A stretch of 64,000 bases of DNA from Actinomycetota bacterium (GTDB lineage Bacteria; Actinomycetota; Thermoleophilia; Miltoncostaeales; Miltoncostaeaceae): positions 62,001 through 126,000 of the forward strand of contig VGCE01000005.1 in NCBI GenBank assembly GCA_016870155.1. The letters run 5' to 3'. The position numbers were made by a program, and so were the translations under genes. The notes below the pieces were generated by a model. It ran no database searches. It saw only the letters and a list, made by a program, of their open reading frames with translations, and had not been told where the DNA came from. Each line of letters begins with the position of its first letter. The first letter of the stretch is position 1. Below are positions 17,658 to 26,071 of this stretch, piece by piece.

Positions 17658-17663
17658 ACCCTA
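17658..17663 (-). promoter_or_regulatory. Putative -10 box TAGGGT of the rfb operon
   Basis: On the minus strand, 8 nt before the rfbA GTG (17649), no ribosome site in between; likely leaderless. It lies in the 72 bp gap after glycerate kinase. Confidence 0.4.
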
Positions 17664-17721
17664 GCAGCGGCGCCGAATCGCCATGTGCCGCGGCGCACTG
17701 CGGCGACGCGCGCCCGGCATA

Positions 17722-18837
17722 TCAGGCGCGCAGCGCCACCACGCACGCCGCGGCGGCGGCCAGGTCGTCGCCGGTGGCGGCAAGGGCGTCGGGCAGCGGG
17801 CGCACGACCCGGCCGATGGGAAGCGCCGCCACGAGTCCCATCTGCCTGGCGACGCCGGGCGGCACGTCCACCTGGCCGAACAGCCCCACGCACGGCACCC
17901 CGGCATCGGCGCAGGCGGCTGCCACCGCGGCCGGCGCCTTGCCCGTGAGGGTCTGGACGTCGAGCCGGCCCTCGCCGGTGATGCACAGGTCCGCCCCGGC
18001 CAGGGCATCGGCCAGCCCGGCGGCCCGGGTGACCAGCGCCCCGCCATCGGTGAGCGCTGCGCCGAGCATGGCCATCATGCCGCCCGCCGCACCGCCCGCG
18101 GCGCCCGCACGCGGCACGGCCGACACATCGGGCAGCCCCTGCGCCGCGAACACCCCCGCCAAGTTCACGAGCCCCTCGTCCAGGCGCTCCACGGCCGCCG
18201 GCGTGGCCCCCTTCTGGGGGCCGAACACCTGCGCCGCGCCCTGCGGCCCGACGAGCGGGCTGTTCACGTCGCACGCCACGTCGATGGGCACGGACGCCAG
18301 CCGGGGATCGAGCCCGGAGAGGTCCACCCGCCGCACGCGCAGCAGCGCACCGCCGATGCCCGCAATCTCCTCGTCGTCGTCGCCCAGCGCACGGGCGCCC
18401 AGTGCGATGGCCAGGCCCAGGCCGCCATCGGTGGTGGCACTGCCTCCCACGCCCACGATCATGCGCGTGCATCCGGCGTCGAGCGCGGCGCGCATGAGGT
18501 CGCCGGTGCCCGCAGTGCTGGTGGCCTCGGGATCGCGCTCGTGGTCGGCGAGGCGCTCATAGCCCGATGCCTGCGCGAGCTCCACCACCGCGGTGCCGTC
18601 GGGCAGCAGTCCGTAGGCGGCGGTGACAGGACGCCCCAGCGGGTCGCGCGCGGCCGCCTGCACCAGCTGCCCGCCCGCTGCCGCCACCAGGGCGTCGAGC
18701 GTGCCCTCCCCGCCGTCGGCCACGGGCACCTGCACCACACCGGCACCGGCCAGGCCGGCGCCGGTGGCGATGGCCGCTGCGGCATCCGCCGGGCCCAGCG
18801 CCGCCTTGAAGGGCGCGGGCGCCGCGACGACCCGCAT
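17722..18837 (-). CDS. Glycerate kinase (GlxK/GarK family)
   Basis: 371 residues. ATP-dependent phosphorylation of D-glycerate, normally to 2-phosphoglycerate in this family. It opens RVVAAPAPFKAALGPADAAAA and contains VPVADGGEGTLDAL, GVGGSATTDGGLGLA, DVNSPLVGPQGAAQVFGPQKG and ITGEGRLDVQTLTGKAP, all family hallmarks. The start ATG overlaps the SDR stop (TGATG), so both are read together. Alanine-rich throughout; nothing missing. Confidence 0.92.
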   Translation of the reverse strand: MRVVAAPAPFKAALGPADAAAAIATGAGLAGAGVVQVPVADGGEGTLDALVAAAGGQLVQAAARDPLGRPVTAAYGLLPDGTAVVELAQASGYERLADHERDPEATSTAGTGDLMRAALDAGCTRMIVGVGGSATTDGGLGLAIALGARALGDDDEEIAGIGGALLRVRRVDLSGLDPRLASVPIDVACDVNSPLVGPQGAAQVFGPQKGATPAAVERLDEGLVNLAGVFAAQGLPDVSAVPRAGAAGGAAGGMMAMLGAALTDGGALVTRAAGLADALAGADLCITGEGRLDVQTLTGKAPAAVAAACADAGVPCVGLFGQVDVPPGVARQMGLVAALPIGRVVRPLPDALAATGDDLAAAAACVVALRA

Positions 18838-19709
18838 CAGTTCCGCGGGGTCGGGGGCCCCGGTGCCCAGTCGAGGTCGAGGAAGCCCCGCAGCCGCTCC
18901 TGGAACTCGACGTCGTCGGCCGAGGTGCGGATGGCCTCATCCAGCTCGGCGGCGTCGTCGCCCACCACCACGCGAATGGGCGGTGGGTTGGCGTGCAGGG
19001 CGTCCCAGATGGCCTCGGCACACGACGCGGCCGTGCTGGAGTCGGGGCGCTCGCGCCACTTGCCGAACCCCGCGCGCAGGTCGCCGAACAGCGACGCGTA
19101 CGGCGAGTCGGGATCGGTCACCCCGCCTGTGAGCCGCGTCGCGCTGGGGAAGTCGGTGTCGATCATCCCCGGCTCGATCATGATGACGCGCACCCCGAAG
19201 GGGCCCATCTCCACAGAGAGGGCCTCAGACAGGGCATTCAGCGCGTACTTGGACGCGTGGTAGAAGCCCACGAGCGGGTTGGTGAGCCGCGCGCCGATGG
19301 ACGAAACCGTCACGATCGTGCCGCGTCCGGCCTCGCGCATGGCGGGCGCAAGCGCCTGCACCATCGCCGCGGCGCCCCATACGTTGGTCTCGAACATCTC
19401 GCGCGCCACACCCAGGTCGCCGCTCTCCTGCGGGCCCATCATCGCGAAGGCCGCGTTGTTCACGAGCACGTCGATCGCGCCCCCGCCGGCCAGGTCGGTG
19501 GCCACCGCGGCGGCCGCCGTGATCTGCGCGGGCCGTGTGACGTCGAGCTCCACCAGGGTCAGCCTCGACGGGTCGTCGTACTCCTCCTGCGCGCGGGCGA
19601 CGTCGCGCACGCCGGCCACCACGGCATATCCACCGCGGGCCATGCGCTGGGCGGTGGCGCGGCCGACCCCCCGGCCGGCGCCGGTGACCAGTGCGACGGG
19701 AGTGCTCAC
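18837..19709 (-). CDS. Short-chain dehydrogenase/reductase
   Basis: 290 residues from GTG 19709. Classical SDR: TGAGRGVGRATAQRM at the cofactor site, NNAAFAMMG, active-site serine in TVSSIGA, and YHASK (catalytic Tyr/Lys). The C-terminal part (EPGMIDTDFPSA, then a helical tail) resembles oxidoreductases of lipids or ketones; the substrate cannot be assigned. Its probable promoter (TAGGCT, 7 nt upstream) lies inside the end of the histidine kinase gene, and it is followed without gap by glycerate kinase. Confidence 0.85.
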   Translation of the reverse strand: MSTPVALVTGAGRGVGRATAQRMARGGYAVVAGVRDVARAQEEYDDPSRLTLVELDVTRPAQITAAAAVATDLAGGGAIDVLVNNAAFAMMGPQESGDLGVAREMFETNVWGAAAMVQALAPAMREAGRGTIVTVSSIGARLTNPLVGFYHASKYALNALSEALSVEMGPFGVRVIMIEPGMIDTDFPSATRLTGGVTDPDSPYASLFGDLRAGFGKWRERPDSSTAASCAEAIWDALHANPPPIRVVVGDDAAELDEAIRTSADDVEFQERLRGFLDLDWAPGPPTPRN

Positions 19710-19716
19710 GCGCGGG

Positions 19717-19722
19717 AGCCTA
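19717..19722 (-). promoter_or_regulatory. Putative -10 box TAGGCT of the SDR gene
   Basis: Minus strand, 7 nt before GTG 19709; overlaps the last codon and stop of the histidine kinase gene. Suggests separate leaderless transcription of SDR and glycerate kinase. Confidence 0.35.
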
Positions 19723-21516
19723 CCCGGGCGCAGGCCCCCGGGCGTCACGGGGCAGGCGCACGGTGAAGGCGCTGCCGCGACCGGGACCGGACCTGACCGT
19801 GATGTCGCCGCCGTGGGCTCGCACGATGCCGCGGGCGATGGCCAGGCCGAGCCCGGCCCCCTGCTGGTCCACGCGCTCGCGCGCGGCGTCGGCGCGGTAG
19901 AAGCGGTCGAACACGCTGTCGATGGCCTCGGGCGCGATGCCCTCCCCGGTGTCAGACACCGACATCACGGCATCGGCGCCCTGCACGTGGGCCTGCACGG
20001 TGATTGTGCCGCCCGGCGGGGTGTGCCGGGCCGCATTGTCGAGGAGGATCAGCAGCACCTGCTCCAGCCGGGCCGGGTCGCCATCCATGGGCACCGGCGA
20101 CGACGCCTCCACGCGCAGCGTCACCCCCTCGCGCTCGGCCAGCACCGCGCGCGGGCGGGCCGCCGCGAGGATGGTGGCGGCGAGGTCCATGGGCTCGCGC
20201 TCCAGCGGCACGCCGCCCGAGTCGAGGCGCGCCAGCTGCAGCTGCTCCTCCACGAGGCGCTGCAGGCGCGCCGACTCGGCGCTCATCAACCGCACGAACT
20301 CGCGGCGATCATCTGCCGGCATGGACTCGTCCTCCATCAGCTCGAGCAGGCCGCGGATGGCGGCGACGGGCGTCTTGAGCTCATGCGAGACATTGGCCAC
20401 CAGCTCGCGGCGGGTGCGCTCGAGCGCGCGCTCCTGCGTGACGTCGCGGATCGTGAGGATCACCGTGCCGGCGGGCTCCGACAGCGGCACCGCCTCCACG
20501 GCCAGCGCGTCGCCCTCGGCGGTGGTGACCTCGGGCGCCTCCACCGGCTCGGCCTCCGCGCGTGCACGGCCGACGAGCTCCACGAGCCGCGGGCCGAGGT
20601 CGTCCACGCGGGATTCCCGGCCCGAGGCCAGGCCCAGCATGCGCACTGCCGCGTCGTTGGTCACCACCACGGCGTCCCCCGGATCGACCATCAGCACCCC
20701 CTCGGCCAGGCCGGCCACCAGGCTGCGGGCACGATCGCGCTCGCCGGTGGCCGTGCTGATGAGATCCTCCACGCGATCGGCCATGCGGTTGAGGCCGCCC
20801 GCGAGCGTGGCCACCTCGCGGGGGGATGACTCCGGCGCGCGCGCCGAGAGGTCGCCGGCCGACAACGTGGCCGCGGTGGCGGCCACGCGCCCGATGCGCC
20901 GGCCGAGCACGCGCGCCAGCACCACGCCCGCGACGGTGGCGAGCAGCAACACGGCGATGACGGCGAACAGCACGCGTCGCTGCAGGGCGCCGATCTCGGC
21001 GGCGGGCGAGGGCACGGGCACCGCCACCTCGGCGATGCCCACCACGTTGCCGCCCTGGGTCACGCGCACGGCCGAGAACACCGTGCGGGCATCTCCCGGG
21101 CCCTCGGCCACGCGGGTCCGCACCGGGGCGGGCGAGAACGACGTGTCGGCGAGGTCGCCCTCCTGCGTGAGTGCGTCATCGGGGAACGCCCCGGGCACGG
21201 AGGCGAGCCCGGCCGCGTGCCACCCGGTGGCGATGTCGTAATACCGGGCGCCGCCGCGCACCTCGGATGCCAGCCGCCTGACATAGGCGTCGCCCTGCTG
21301 GCCGGTGAGCCCATAGCCCGATCCCGGGACCTCCGACAGGCTGTCGAGCACCCGCACCGTCGACTGCGAGGTGCGCTCAGTGGCGCCCGACACCACGCTG
21401 CCCACGAGCGTGGGCAGCAGCACGAGGAACATCAGCAGGCTCGCCGCCACGCCCAGCGTGATGAATGACCCGATGAGCCAGGTCTGGAGCCCGGTGCGCT
21501 CCCGGGGCCGGCTCAC
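19720..21516 (-). CDS. Sensor histidine kinase (PhoR/VicK-like)
   Basis: 598 residues, start GTG 21516 overlapping the regulator stop (GTGA). Order: membrane helix (about 12-35), extracytoplasmic sensor region (35-175), second membrane helix (about 183-205), HAMP, a PAS-like domain (about 265-360, EGVLMVDPGDAVVVTNDAAV), HisKA with the phospho-accepting histidine near 378 (NVSHELKTPVAAIRG), and the ATPase domain (LLDNAARHTPPGG, DTGEGIAPE, GAGLGLAIARG). Same architecture as PhoR/SenX3 partners of RegX3-like regulators. Works with the adjacent response regulator. Confidence 0.93.
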   Translation of the reverse strand: MSRPRERTGLQTWLIGSFITLGVAASLLMFLVLLPTLVGSVVSGATERTSQSTVRVLDSLSEVPGSGYGLTGQQGDAYVRRLASEVRGGARYYDIATGWHAAGLASVPGAFPDDALTQEGDLADTSFSPAPVRTRVAEGPGDARTVFSAVRVTQGGNVVGIAEVAVPVPSPAAEIGALQRRVLFAVIAVLLLATVAGVVLARVLGRRIGRVAATAATLSAGDLSARAPESSPREVATLAGGLNRMADRVEDLISTATGERDRARSLVAGLAEGVLMVDPGDAVVVTNDAAVRMLGLASGRESRVDDLGPRLVELVGRARAEAEPVEAPEVTTAEGDALAVEAVPLSEPAGTVILTIRDVTQERALERTRRELVANVSHELKTPVAAIRGLLELMEDESMPADDRREFVRLMSAESARLQRLVEEQLQLARLDSGGVPLEREPMDLAATILAAARPRAVLAEREGVTLRVEASSPVPMDGDPARLEQVLLILLDNAARHTPPGGTITVQAHVQGADAVMSVSDTGEGIAPEAIDSVFDRFYRADAARERVDQQGAGLGLAIARGIVRAHGGDITVRSGPGRGSAFTVRLPRDARGPAPG

Positions 21517-22211
21517 TCCGCCGACCCGTCCTCCCGGCCGAGCGCGTAGCCGACGCCGCGCACGGTGCGGATGATCACCGGGTTCGCGGGGTCGCGTTCG
21601 ATCTTCTGACGCAGGTGGCGCACGTGCACGTCCACGCTTCGTAGGTCGCCGTAGAACGAGCCGTCCCATAGGTGGTCCATGAGCTCCTCGCGGGTAAATA
21701 CCCGGCGCGGCGACTTCATGAGCTTGAGCAGGATCTCGAACTCCGAGAACGTGATCGGGATGTCCTCGCCGTCGCGCATCACGGTGCGCGCCGCGGGGTC
21801 CACCTCGATGTCGCCCACCCTGATCGGGTCCTCCTGCACCGGCACCACGCGCGCCCGGCGCAGGTTGGCCTTCACCCGCGACACCAGCTCGCGCGGCGAG
21901 AAGGGCTTGGTCACGTAGTCGTCGGCGCCCATCTCAAGGCCGAGCACCTTGTCCACCTCGTCGTCACGCGCCGACAGCATGATGATCGGCACGTTTCGGA
22001 TGGCGCGGATTCGCCTGCACACCTCGATGCCGTCGAGGCCCGGCAGCATGAGGTCGAGCACCACCAGGTCGACCGGCTCTCTCTCGATGATCTCGAGGGC
22101 GTCGTCGCCGCGACCGGCAGACAGCACCTCGAATCCGCCCTCCTTCAGGGCGTACTCCACGACCTTGCGGATGGACCTCTCATCGTCCACCACGAGCACC
22201 CGTTCGGACAT
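21513..22211 (-). CDS. OmpR-family response regulator (RegX3/PhoB-like)
   Basis: 232 residues. Receiver domain with acidic pair DD (9-10), phospho-acceptor D53 in VLDLMLPG, and K102 in TKPFSPREL; C-terminal winged-helix DNA-binding domain (REELMDHLWDGSFYGDLRSV, ending RTVRGVGYAL). Controls transcription after phosphorylation by the kinase encoded next. Divergent to htrA with a 56 bp gap that holds two direct repeats 11 bp apart, the spacing OmpR-family dimers prefer. Leaderless start likely (TAGCAT 6 nt upstream). Confidence 0.94.
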   Translation of the reverse strand: MSERVLVVDDERSIRKVVEYALKEGGFEVLSAGRGDDALEIIEREPVDLVVLDLMLPGLDGIEVCRRIRAIRNVPIIMLSARDDEVDKVLGLEMGADDYVTKPFSPRELVSRVKANLRRARVVPVQEDPIRVGDIEVDPAARTVMRDGEDIPITFSEFEILLKLMKSPRRVFTREELMDHLWDGSFYGDLRSVDVHVRHLRQKIERDPANPVIIRTVRGVGYALGREDGSAE

Positions 22212-22267
22212 GGCGCGATGCTACCGGTCCTAACCCGGCCCTAACGATCACGCGGTACAACGTAAGC
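22212..22267. promoter_or_regulatory. Divergent promoter with 11-bp direct repeats
   Basis: CCTAAC occurs at 22229-22234 and 22240-22245, one helical turn apart (GTTAGG on the other strand). The -10 boxes face outward: TAGCAT for the regulator (complement of 22218-22223) and TACAAC for htrA (22256-22261), each 6 nt from its start codon. The repeats cover the place of the htrA -35 element, the usual position for activation by a PhoB-type regulator. Confidence 0.55.
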
Positions 22268-23497
22268 ATGAGCGATACCAATGCAGCCGGAACACCACCC
22301 GACCTGCCGCCCCGCAGGCCCTCCCCGCAGGATCCGTCGCGCGCGCGGCGCGCCGCCGCCCTGGTGATTCCCGCGCTCGTGGGCGCGGCCGTTGCCCTGG
22401 GGGTGATGGCGGCCACCGGAGAGTTCGACGACGGCAACGTCACGGTGATTCGCGAGAGCGCGCCGGTGACCACCGGCGCCTCGTCGCCATCCGACGCCGC
22501 CGTGGTGGCGGAGGACGCCGTGCAGCGCAGCGGCGGCGACCTCTCGGTGCAGGAGATCGTGCGGCGTGAGTCTCCGGCGGTGGTGCTGATCGAGGCCAGG
22601 TCGGGATCGGACGGCGGCGGCCTCGGATCGGGATTCCTCATCGACCGCGAGGGGCACATCCTCACCAACGCGCACGTGGTGGACGGCAGCGAGGACACCA
22701 CCGTGACCTTCTCGGACGACACCCGCGAAAAGGCGCGCATCCTGGGCGTCGACAAGTCCACCGACCTCGCCGTGCTGAAGATCGACACCGTGCCCAAGGG
22801 CGTGAAGCCCGCGCCGCTCGGGTCGAGCAGCAGCCTGGTGGTGGGGCAGGAGGTCGTGGCCATCGGCAACCCCTACGGCCTCGAGCACACCGCCACGACG
22901 GGCATCGTCTCGGCCCTCGAGCGGGCCATCGAGGCGCCCAATGGCTTCACGATCCAGAATGCCATCCAGACCGACGCGGCCATCAACCAGGGCAACTCCG
23001 GCGGGCCGCTGTTCGACCGCGCCGGGCGCGTGATCGGCATGAACTCGCAGATCGCCAGCCAGAACGGCGGCAACGTGGGCCTGGGCTTCGCGGTGCCCAT
23101 CGACACGATCAAGCCGATAGCGAAGTCGGTGGTCGATGGCGGTGCCCCCGAGCAGGCATGGATCGGCATCACCGGTCGCGACCTCACGCCCGCCATGGCC
23201 AGGGCGCTTGACCTCGGCGATCGTCGCGGCGTGGTGATCGCGGAGGTGGTGAAGGACAGCCCGGCAGCCGATGCCGCGCTCGAGGGCGCGACCAACCCCA
23301 AGGCCGACGTGCCCCGGGGCGGCGACCTGATCGTCGCCATCAACGGGAAACGCGTGCAGGACATGGCCGACGTCAGCCGCGGGGTGGCCAGCCGCAGCGT
23401 GGGAGAGACGATCACCGTGACGGTGCTGCGCGACGGCGAGGAGAAGACGGTGACCGTGCGGCTCGAAGACCGGCCCGCCAGCCTCGGAAGCGGCTGA
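22268..23497 (+). CDS. htrA: HtrA/DegP-type serine protease with PDZ domain
   Basis: 409 residues. Cytoplasmic proline-rich N terminus, one membrane anchor (about 29-48), then a trypsin-like domain with His near 134 (TNAHVVD), Asp near 165 (STDLAVLKI) and Ser near 243 (QGNSGGPLF), and a C-terminal PDZ domain (about 295-400, with GDLIVAINGKRVQDM). Degrades or senses misfolded proteins outside the membrane. Divergent from a two-component regulator, with possible regulator-binding repeats in between; coupling of envelope stress sensing and HtrA is a familiar arrangement. Confidence 0.94.
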   Translation: MSDTNAAGTPPDLPPRRPSPQDPSRARRAAALVIPALVGAAVALGVMAATGEFDDGNVTVIRESAPVTTGASSPSDAAVVAEDAVQRSGGDLSVQEIVRRESPAVVLIEARSGSDGGGLGSGFLIDREGHILTNAHVVDGSEDTTVTFSDDTREKARILGVDKSTDLAVLKIDTVPKGVKPAPLGSSSSLVVGQEVVAIGNPYGLEHTATTGIVSALERAIEAPNGFTIQNAIQTDAAINQGNSGGPLFDRAGRVIGMNSQIASQNGGNVGLGFAVPIDTIKPIAKSVVDGGAPEQAWIGITGRDLTPAMARALDLGDRRGVVIAEVVKDSPAADAALEGATNPKADVPRGGDLIVAINGKRVQDMADVSRGVASRSVGETITVTVLRDGEEKTVTVRLEDRPASLGSG

Positions 23498-23528
23498 CGA
23501 ACGGCGGCGACAGCGGGTCCGGCCCTCC

Positions 23529-23534
23529 TATGCT
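23529..23534 (+). promoter_or_regulatory. Putative -10 box TATGCT of the GNAT-pdh operon
   Basis: TATGCT ends 7 nt before GTG 23542. The ATG within this box (23530) is in frame but is better explained as part of the promoter. Confidence 0.45.
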
Positions 23535-23541
23535 GGTTTGC

Positions 23542-24054
23542 GTGCCGACGCACGATCACCTCATCCGCAGGGCCGGCCTCGGTGACGCCGGCACCATCGG
23601 TGCCATCTACGACGAGGCCATCGCGACGGGCGTGGCCACGTTCGCCGCAGGTCTGCACGACGCAGATGAGCGTGCGGCGTGGCTGGCGGGTCGCGGTGAT
23701 CGCGCACCGGTGTGGGTGCTCGAGCGCGACGGCGGCGTGGTGGCCTGGGCGGCCCTGGCGCCCTTCTCGCATCGCGAGTGGTATGACGGCGTGGCCGAGT
23801 ACACGGTGTACGTGTCGGGCACGGCCCAGGGCGCGGGCGTGGGCGGGCAGATGCTCGACCACCTCATCGGCGAGGCGCCCGCGCTGGGGTACTGGAAGCT
23901 GGTGGGGATGGTCCTCGAGGGCAACGACGCCGGCCTGGCGCTCGCGCGCCGGCGGGGCTTCCGCGAGGTGGGCACCCACCGTGCGCATGGGCACGTGAAC
24001 GGGGCCTGGCGCGACGTGACCGTGGTGGAGCTGCACTTGGAGCAGGCGCGATGA
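23542..24054 (+). CDS. GNAT N-acetyltransferase, phosphinothricin acetyltransferase-like
   Basis: 170 residues from GTG 23542. Starts with IRRAGLGDAGTIGAIYDEAI and has the acetyl-CoA loop GTAQGAGVGGQML, then LEGNDAGLALARRRGFREVG and GAWRDVTVVEL near the C terminus, as in the PAT/YwnH group that acetylates small amines or amino acid analogues. Resistance to phosphinothricin is not implied. Its stop overlaps the pdhA start (ATGA), so it is the first gene of the pyruvate dehydrogenase operon, for no obvious reason. Confidence 0.85.
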   Translation: MPTHDHLIRRAGLGDAGTIGAIYDEAIATGVATFAAGLHDADERAAWLAGRGDRAPVWVLERDGGVVAWAALAPFSHREWYDGVAEYTVYVSGTAQGAGVGGQMLDHLIGEAPALGYWKLVGMVLEGNDAGLALARRRGFREVGTHRAHGHVNGAWRDVTVVELHLEQAR

Positions 24055-25073
24055 GCGGCTCGCCGCCGCCCGTGCCGCCGCCTGAAGAGATGCGGGAGAT
24101 CTTCCGCGCGATGACCCTCATCCGCCGCTTCGAGGAGCGCGCCGCCGAGGAGTACATGGCCGGGCGCGTCGGGGGGTTCCTGCACCTGGCCATCGGCGAG
24201 GAGGCCGCCATCGTCGGCACGGTGTCGGCGCTTCGCCCGGATGACCCGCTCACCTCCACCTACCGCGAGCACGGCCAGGCCCTCGCCCGCGGCACCGACC
24301 CACGGGCCATCATGGCCGAGCTGCTTGGCAGGGCCACCGGCATCTGCGGCGGCCGCGGCGGATCGATGCACCTCATGGATATCGAGCGATCGTTCTATGG
24401 CGGCTACGGAATCGTGGGTGGCTCCGTGCCCCTGGCGCTGGGACTCGCGTGGGCCGCCCGGTACTCGGGCACCGACCGGGTATCGGTGACCATGTTCGGG
24501 GAGGGCGCCGCCGGCCAGGGCGTGGTGTCGGAATGCTTCAACATGGCCGGCCTCTGGGACCTGCCGATCGTGTTCCTCATCCTGAACAACCAGTACAGCA
24601 TGGGCACGCCGGTGGAGCGCGCCGCCGCCGTGGAGGACTTCTACCCGCGCGCCGCCGCCTACGACATCGAGTCGTGGAAGGTGGACGGCATGGACGTGCT
24701 TGCCGTCCGCGCGGCGCTGTCGGAGGCCGCGCGACTGGCGCGCGACGAGCGGCGCCCGGCGTGCGTGGAACTTCTGGCCTACCGCTACAAGGGCCACTCG
24801 ATGAGCGACCCTGACACCGTGCGGGCGGCCGAGGAGAAGGAGCGCTGGAAGGCCCGGGACCCGCTGGTCACCTTCGAGCGCGTGCTGCTGGGCGAGGGCA
24901 TCATCGACGCCGACGCCATCGCCGCCATGCAGGCTGAGGTGGACGAAGTGGTGGACGACGCCACCACCTTCGCGCGCGAGAGCCCGGAGGTGCCGGTGTC
25001 CGAGCTCGCGGACGACGTCTACGCCCAGCCTTGGAACGACGACCCGCGTGGGAGCGCGCTGATGCGGCCATGA
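24051..25073 (+). CDS. pdhA: Pyruvate dehydrogenase E1 component, alpha subunit
   Basis: 340 residues. Thiamine diphosphate-dependent decarboxylase subunit. TPP motif begins GEGAAGQG and ends ILNN, with GGRGGSMHLMD and GYGIVGGSVPLALGLA before it and the phosphorylation-loop region YKGHSMSDPDTVR after it. Size and motif order fit E1a of PDH rather than the single-chain AceE. Forms an a2b2 tetramer with the next gene product and feeds acetyl groups to E2. Substrate could be a branched-chain keto acid or acetoin, but the match to PDH-type E1 is better. Confidence 0.9.
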   Translation: MSGSPPPVPPPEEMREIFRAMTLIRRFEERAAEEYMAGRVGGFLHLAIGEEAAIVGTVSALRPDDPLTSTYREHGQALARGTDPRAIMAELLGRATGICGGRGGSMHLMDIERSFYGGYGIVGGSVPLALGLAWAARYSGTDRVSVTMFGEGAAGQGVVSECFNMAGLWDLPIVFLILNNQYSMGTPVERAAAVEDFYPRAAAYDIESWKVDGMDVLAVRAALSEAARLARDERRPACVELLAYRYKGHSMSDPDTVRAAEEKERWKARDPLVTFERVLLGEGIIDADAIAAMQAEVDEVVDDATTFARESPEVPVSELADDVYAQPWNDDPRGSALMRP

Positions 25074-26071
25074 GCACCGAGGCCAGGGACATCACCTACC
25101 GCGAGGCCATCAACCAGGCGCTGCGCGAGGAGATGCAGCGCGATGAGTCGGTGTTCCTCATGGGCGAGGACATCGGCCACTTCGAGGGCGCATTCAAGGT
25201 GACCAGGGGCCTGCTCGAGGAGTTCGGCGAGCAGCGCGTGGTGGACACCCCAATCACCGAGGCGGGCTTCACGGGCCTCGGCATCGGCGCGGCCATGGCA
25301 GGGCTCAGGCCGGTGATCGAGATCATGACCGTCAACTTCGCCCTGGTGGCGATGGACCAGATCGTGAGCAACGCGTCGAAGGTCCACTACATGTTCGGGG
25401 GCCAGGTGCCGGTGCCGATGGTCATCCGCATGCCCGGCGGCGCCGGCCACCAGCTCTCGGCGCAGCACTCGCACTCGCTCGACGCCGTGTTCGCCCAGGT
25501 ACCCGGCCTCAAGGTGGTGGTTCCCGCCACGCCGGAAGACGCCAAGGGCCTGTTGAAGACGGCCATACGCGACGACGACCCGGTGATCGTGCTCGAGAGC
25601 GAGGGCCTCTACGGCAAGAGGGGCCCAGTGGGCGGCGAGGACCACCTCATCCCCTTCGGCCACGCCGTGGTGCGCCGCCCGGGGCGCGACTGCACGATCA
25701 TCGCCCACTCGCGCATGGTGTGGGTGGCACTGGCGGCGGCCGAGCAACTGGCTGCGCAGGGCGTGGAGGCCGAGGTGATCGACCCACGCACGTTCCGCCC
25801 CCTCGACCTCGACACCCTGGCCGGGAGCGTGCGGCGCACGTCGCGCGCGGTGGTGGTGGACGAGGGCTGGCCCGAGTGCGGCATCGCCGCGGGCGTGGCG
25901 GCGCACCTCTACGAGGCCTGCTTCGACTGGCTCGACGCCCCCATCGGGCGGGTGAACTCGGCCGATGTGCCCATGCCGTACGCGAAGAACCTCGAGCAGG
26001 CGGCGATCCCGCAACCCGACGACGTGGTGGCGGCCGTCATGGCCACGCTGGCACGGGAGGTGCCCCGGTGA
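25070..26071 (+). CDS. pdhB: Pyruvate dehydrogenase E1 component, beta subunit
   Basis: 333 residues from ATG 25070, overlapping the pdhA stop. Transketolase-like beta chain: MGEDIGHFEGAFKVTRGL, DTPITEAGFTGLGIGAAMAG, MPGGAGHQLSAQHSHSLDA, then the C-terminal domain with VIDPRTFRPLD and VVVDEGWPECGI. Supplies half of the TPP site and the E2-docking surface. The residues around TPITE and QHS are as in cyanobacterial and plastid E1b. Confidence 0.92.
   Translation: MSTEARDITYREAINQALREEMQRDESVFLMGEDIGHFEGAFKVTRGLLEEFGEQRVVDTPITEAGFTGLGIGAAMAGLRPVIEIMTVNFALVAMDQIVSNASKVHYMFGGQVPVPMVIRMPGGAGHQLSAQHSHSLDAVFAQVPGLKVVVPATPEDAKGLLKTAIRDDDPVIVLESEGLYGKRGPVGGEDHLIPFGHAVVRRPGRDCTIIAHSRMVWVALAAAEQLAAQGVEAEVIDPRTFRPLDLDTLAGSVRRTSRAVVVDEGWPECGIAAGVAAHLYEACFDWLDAPIGRVNSADVPMPYAKNLEQAAIPQPDDVVAAVMATLAREVPR

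Noticed and set aside
23542-24054. Herbicide (phosphinothricin) resistance
   Set aside because: The PAT-like family is broad; sequence alone does not show this substrate.
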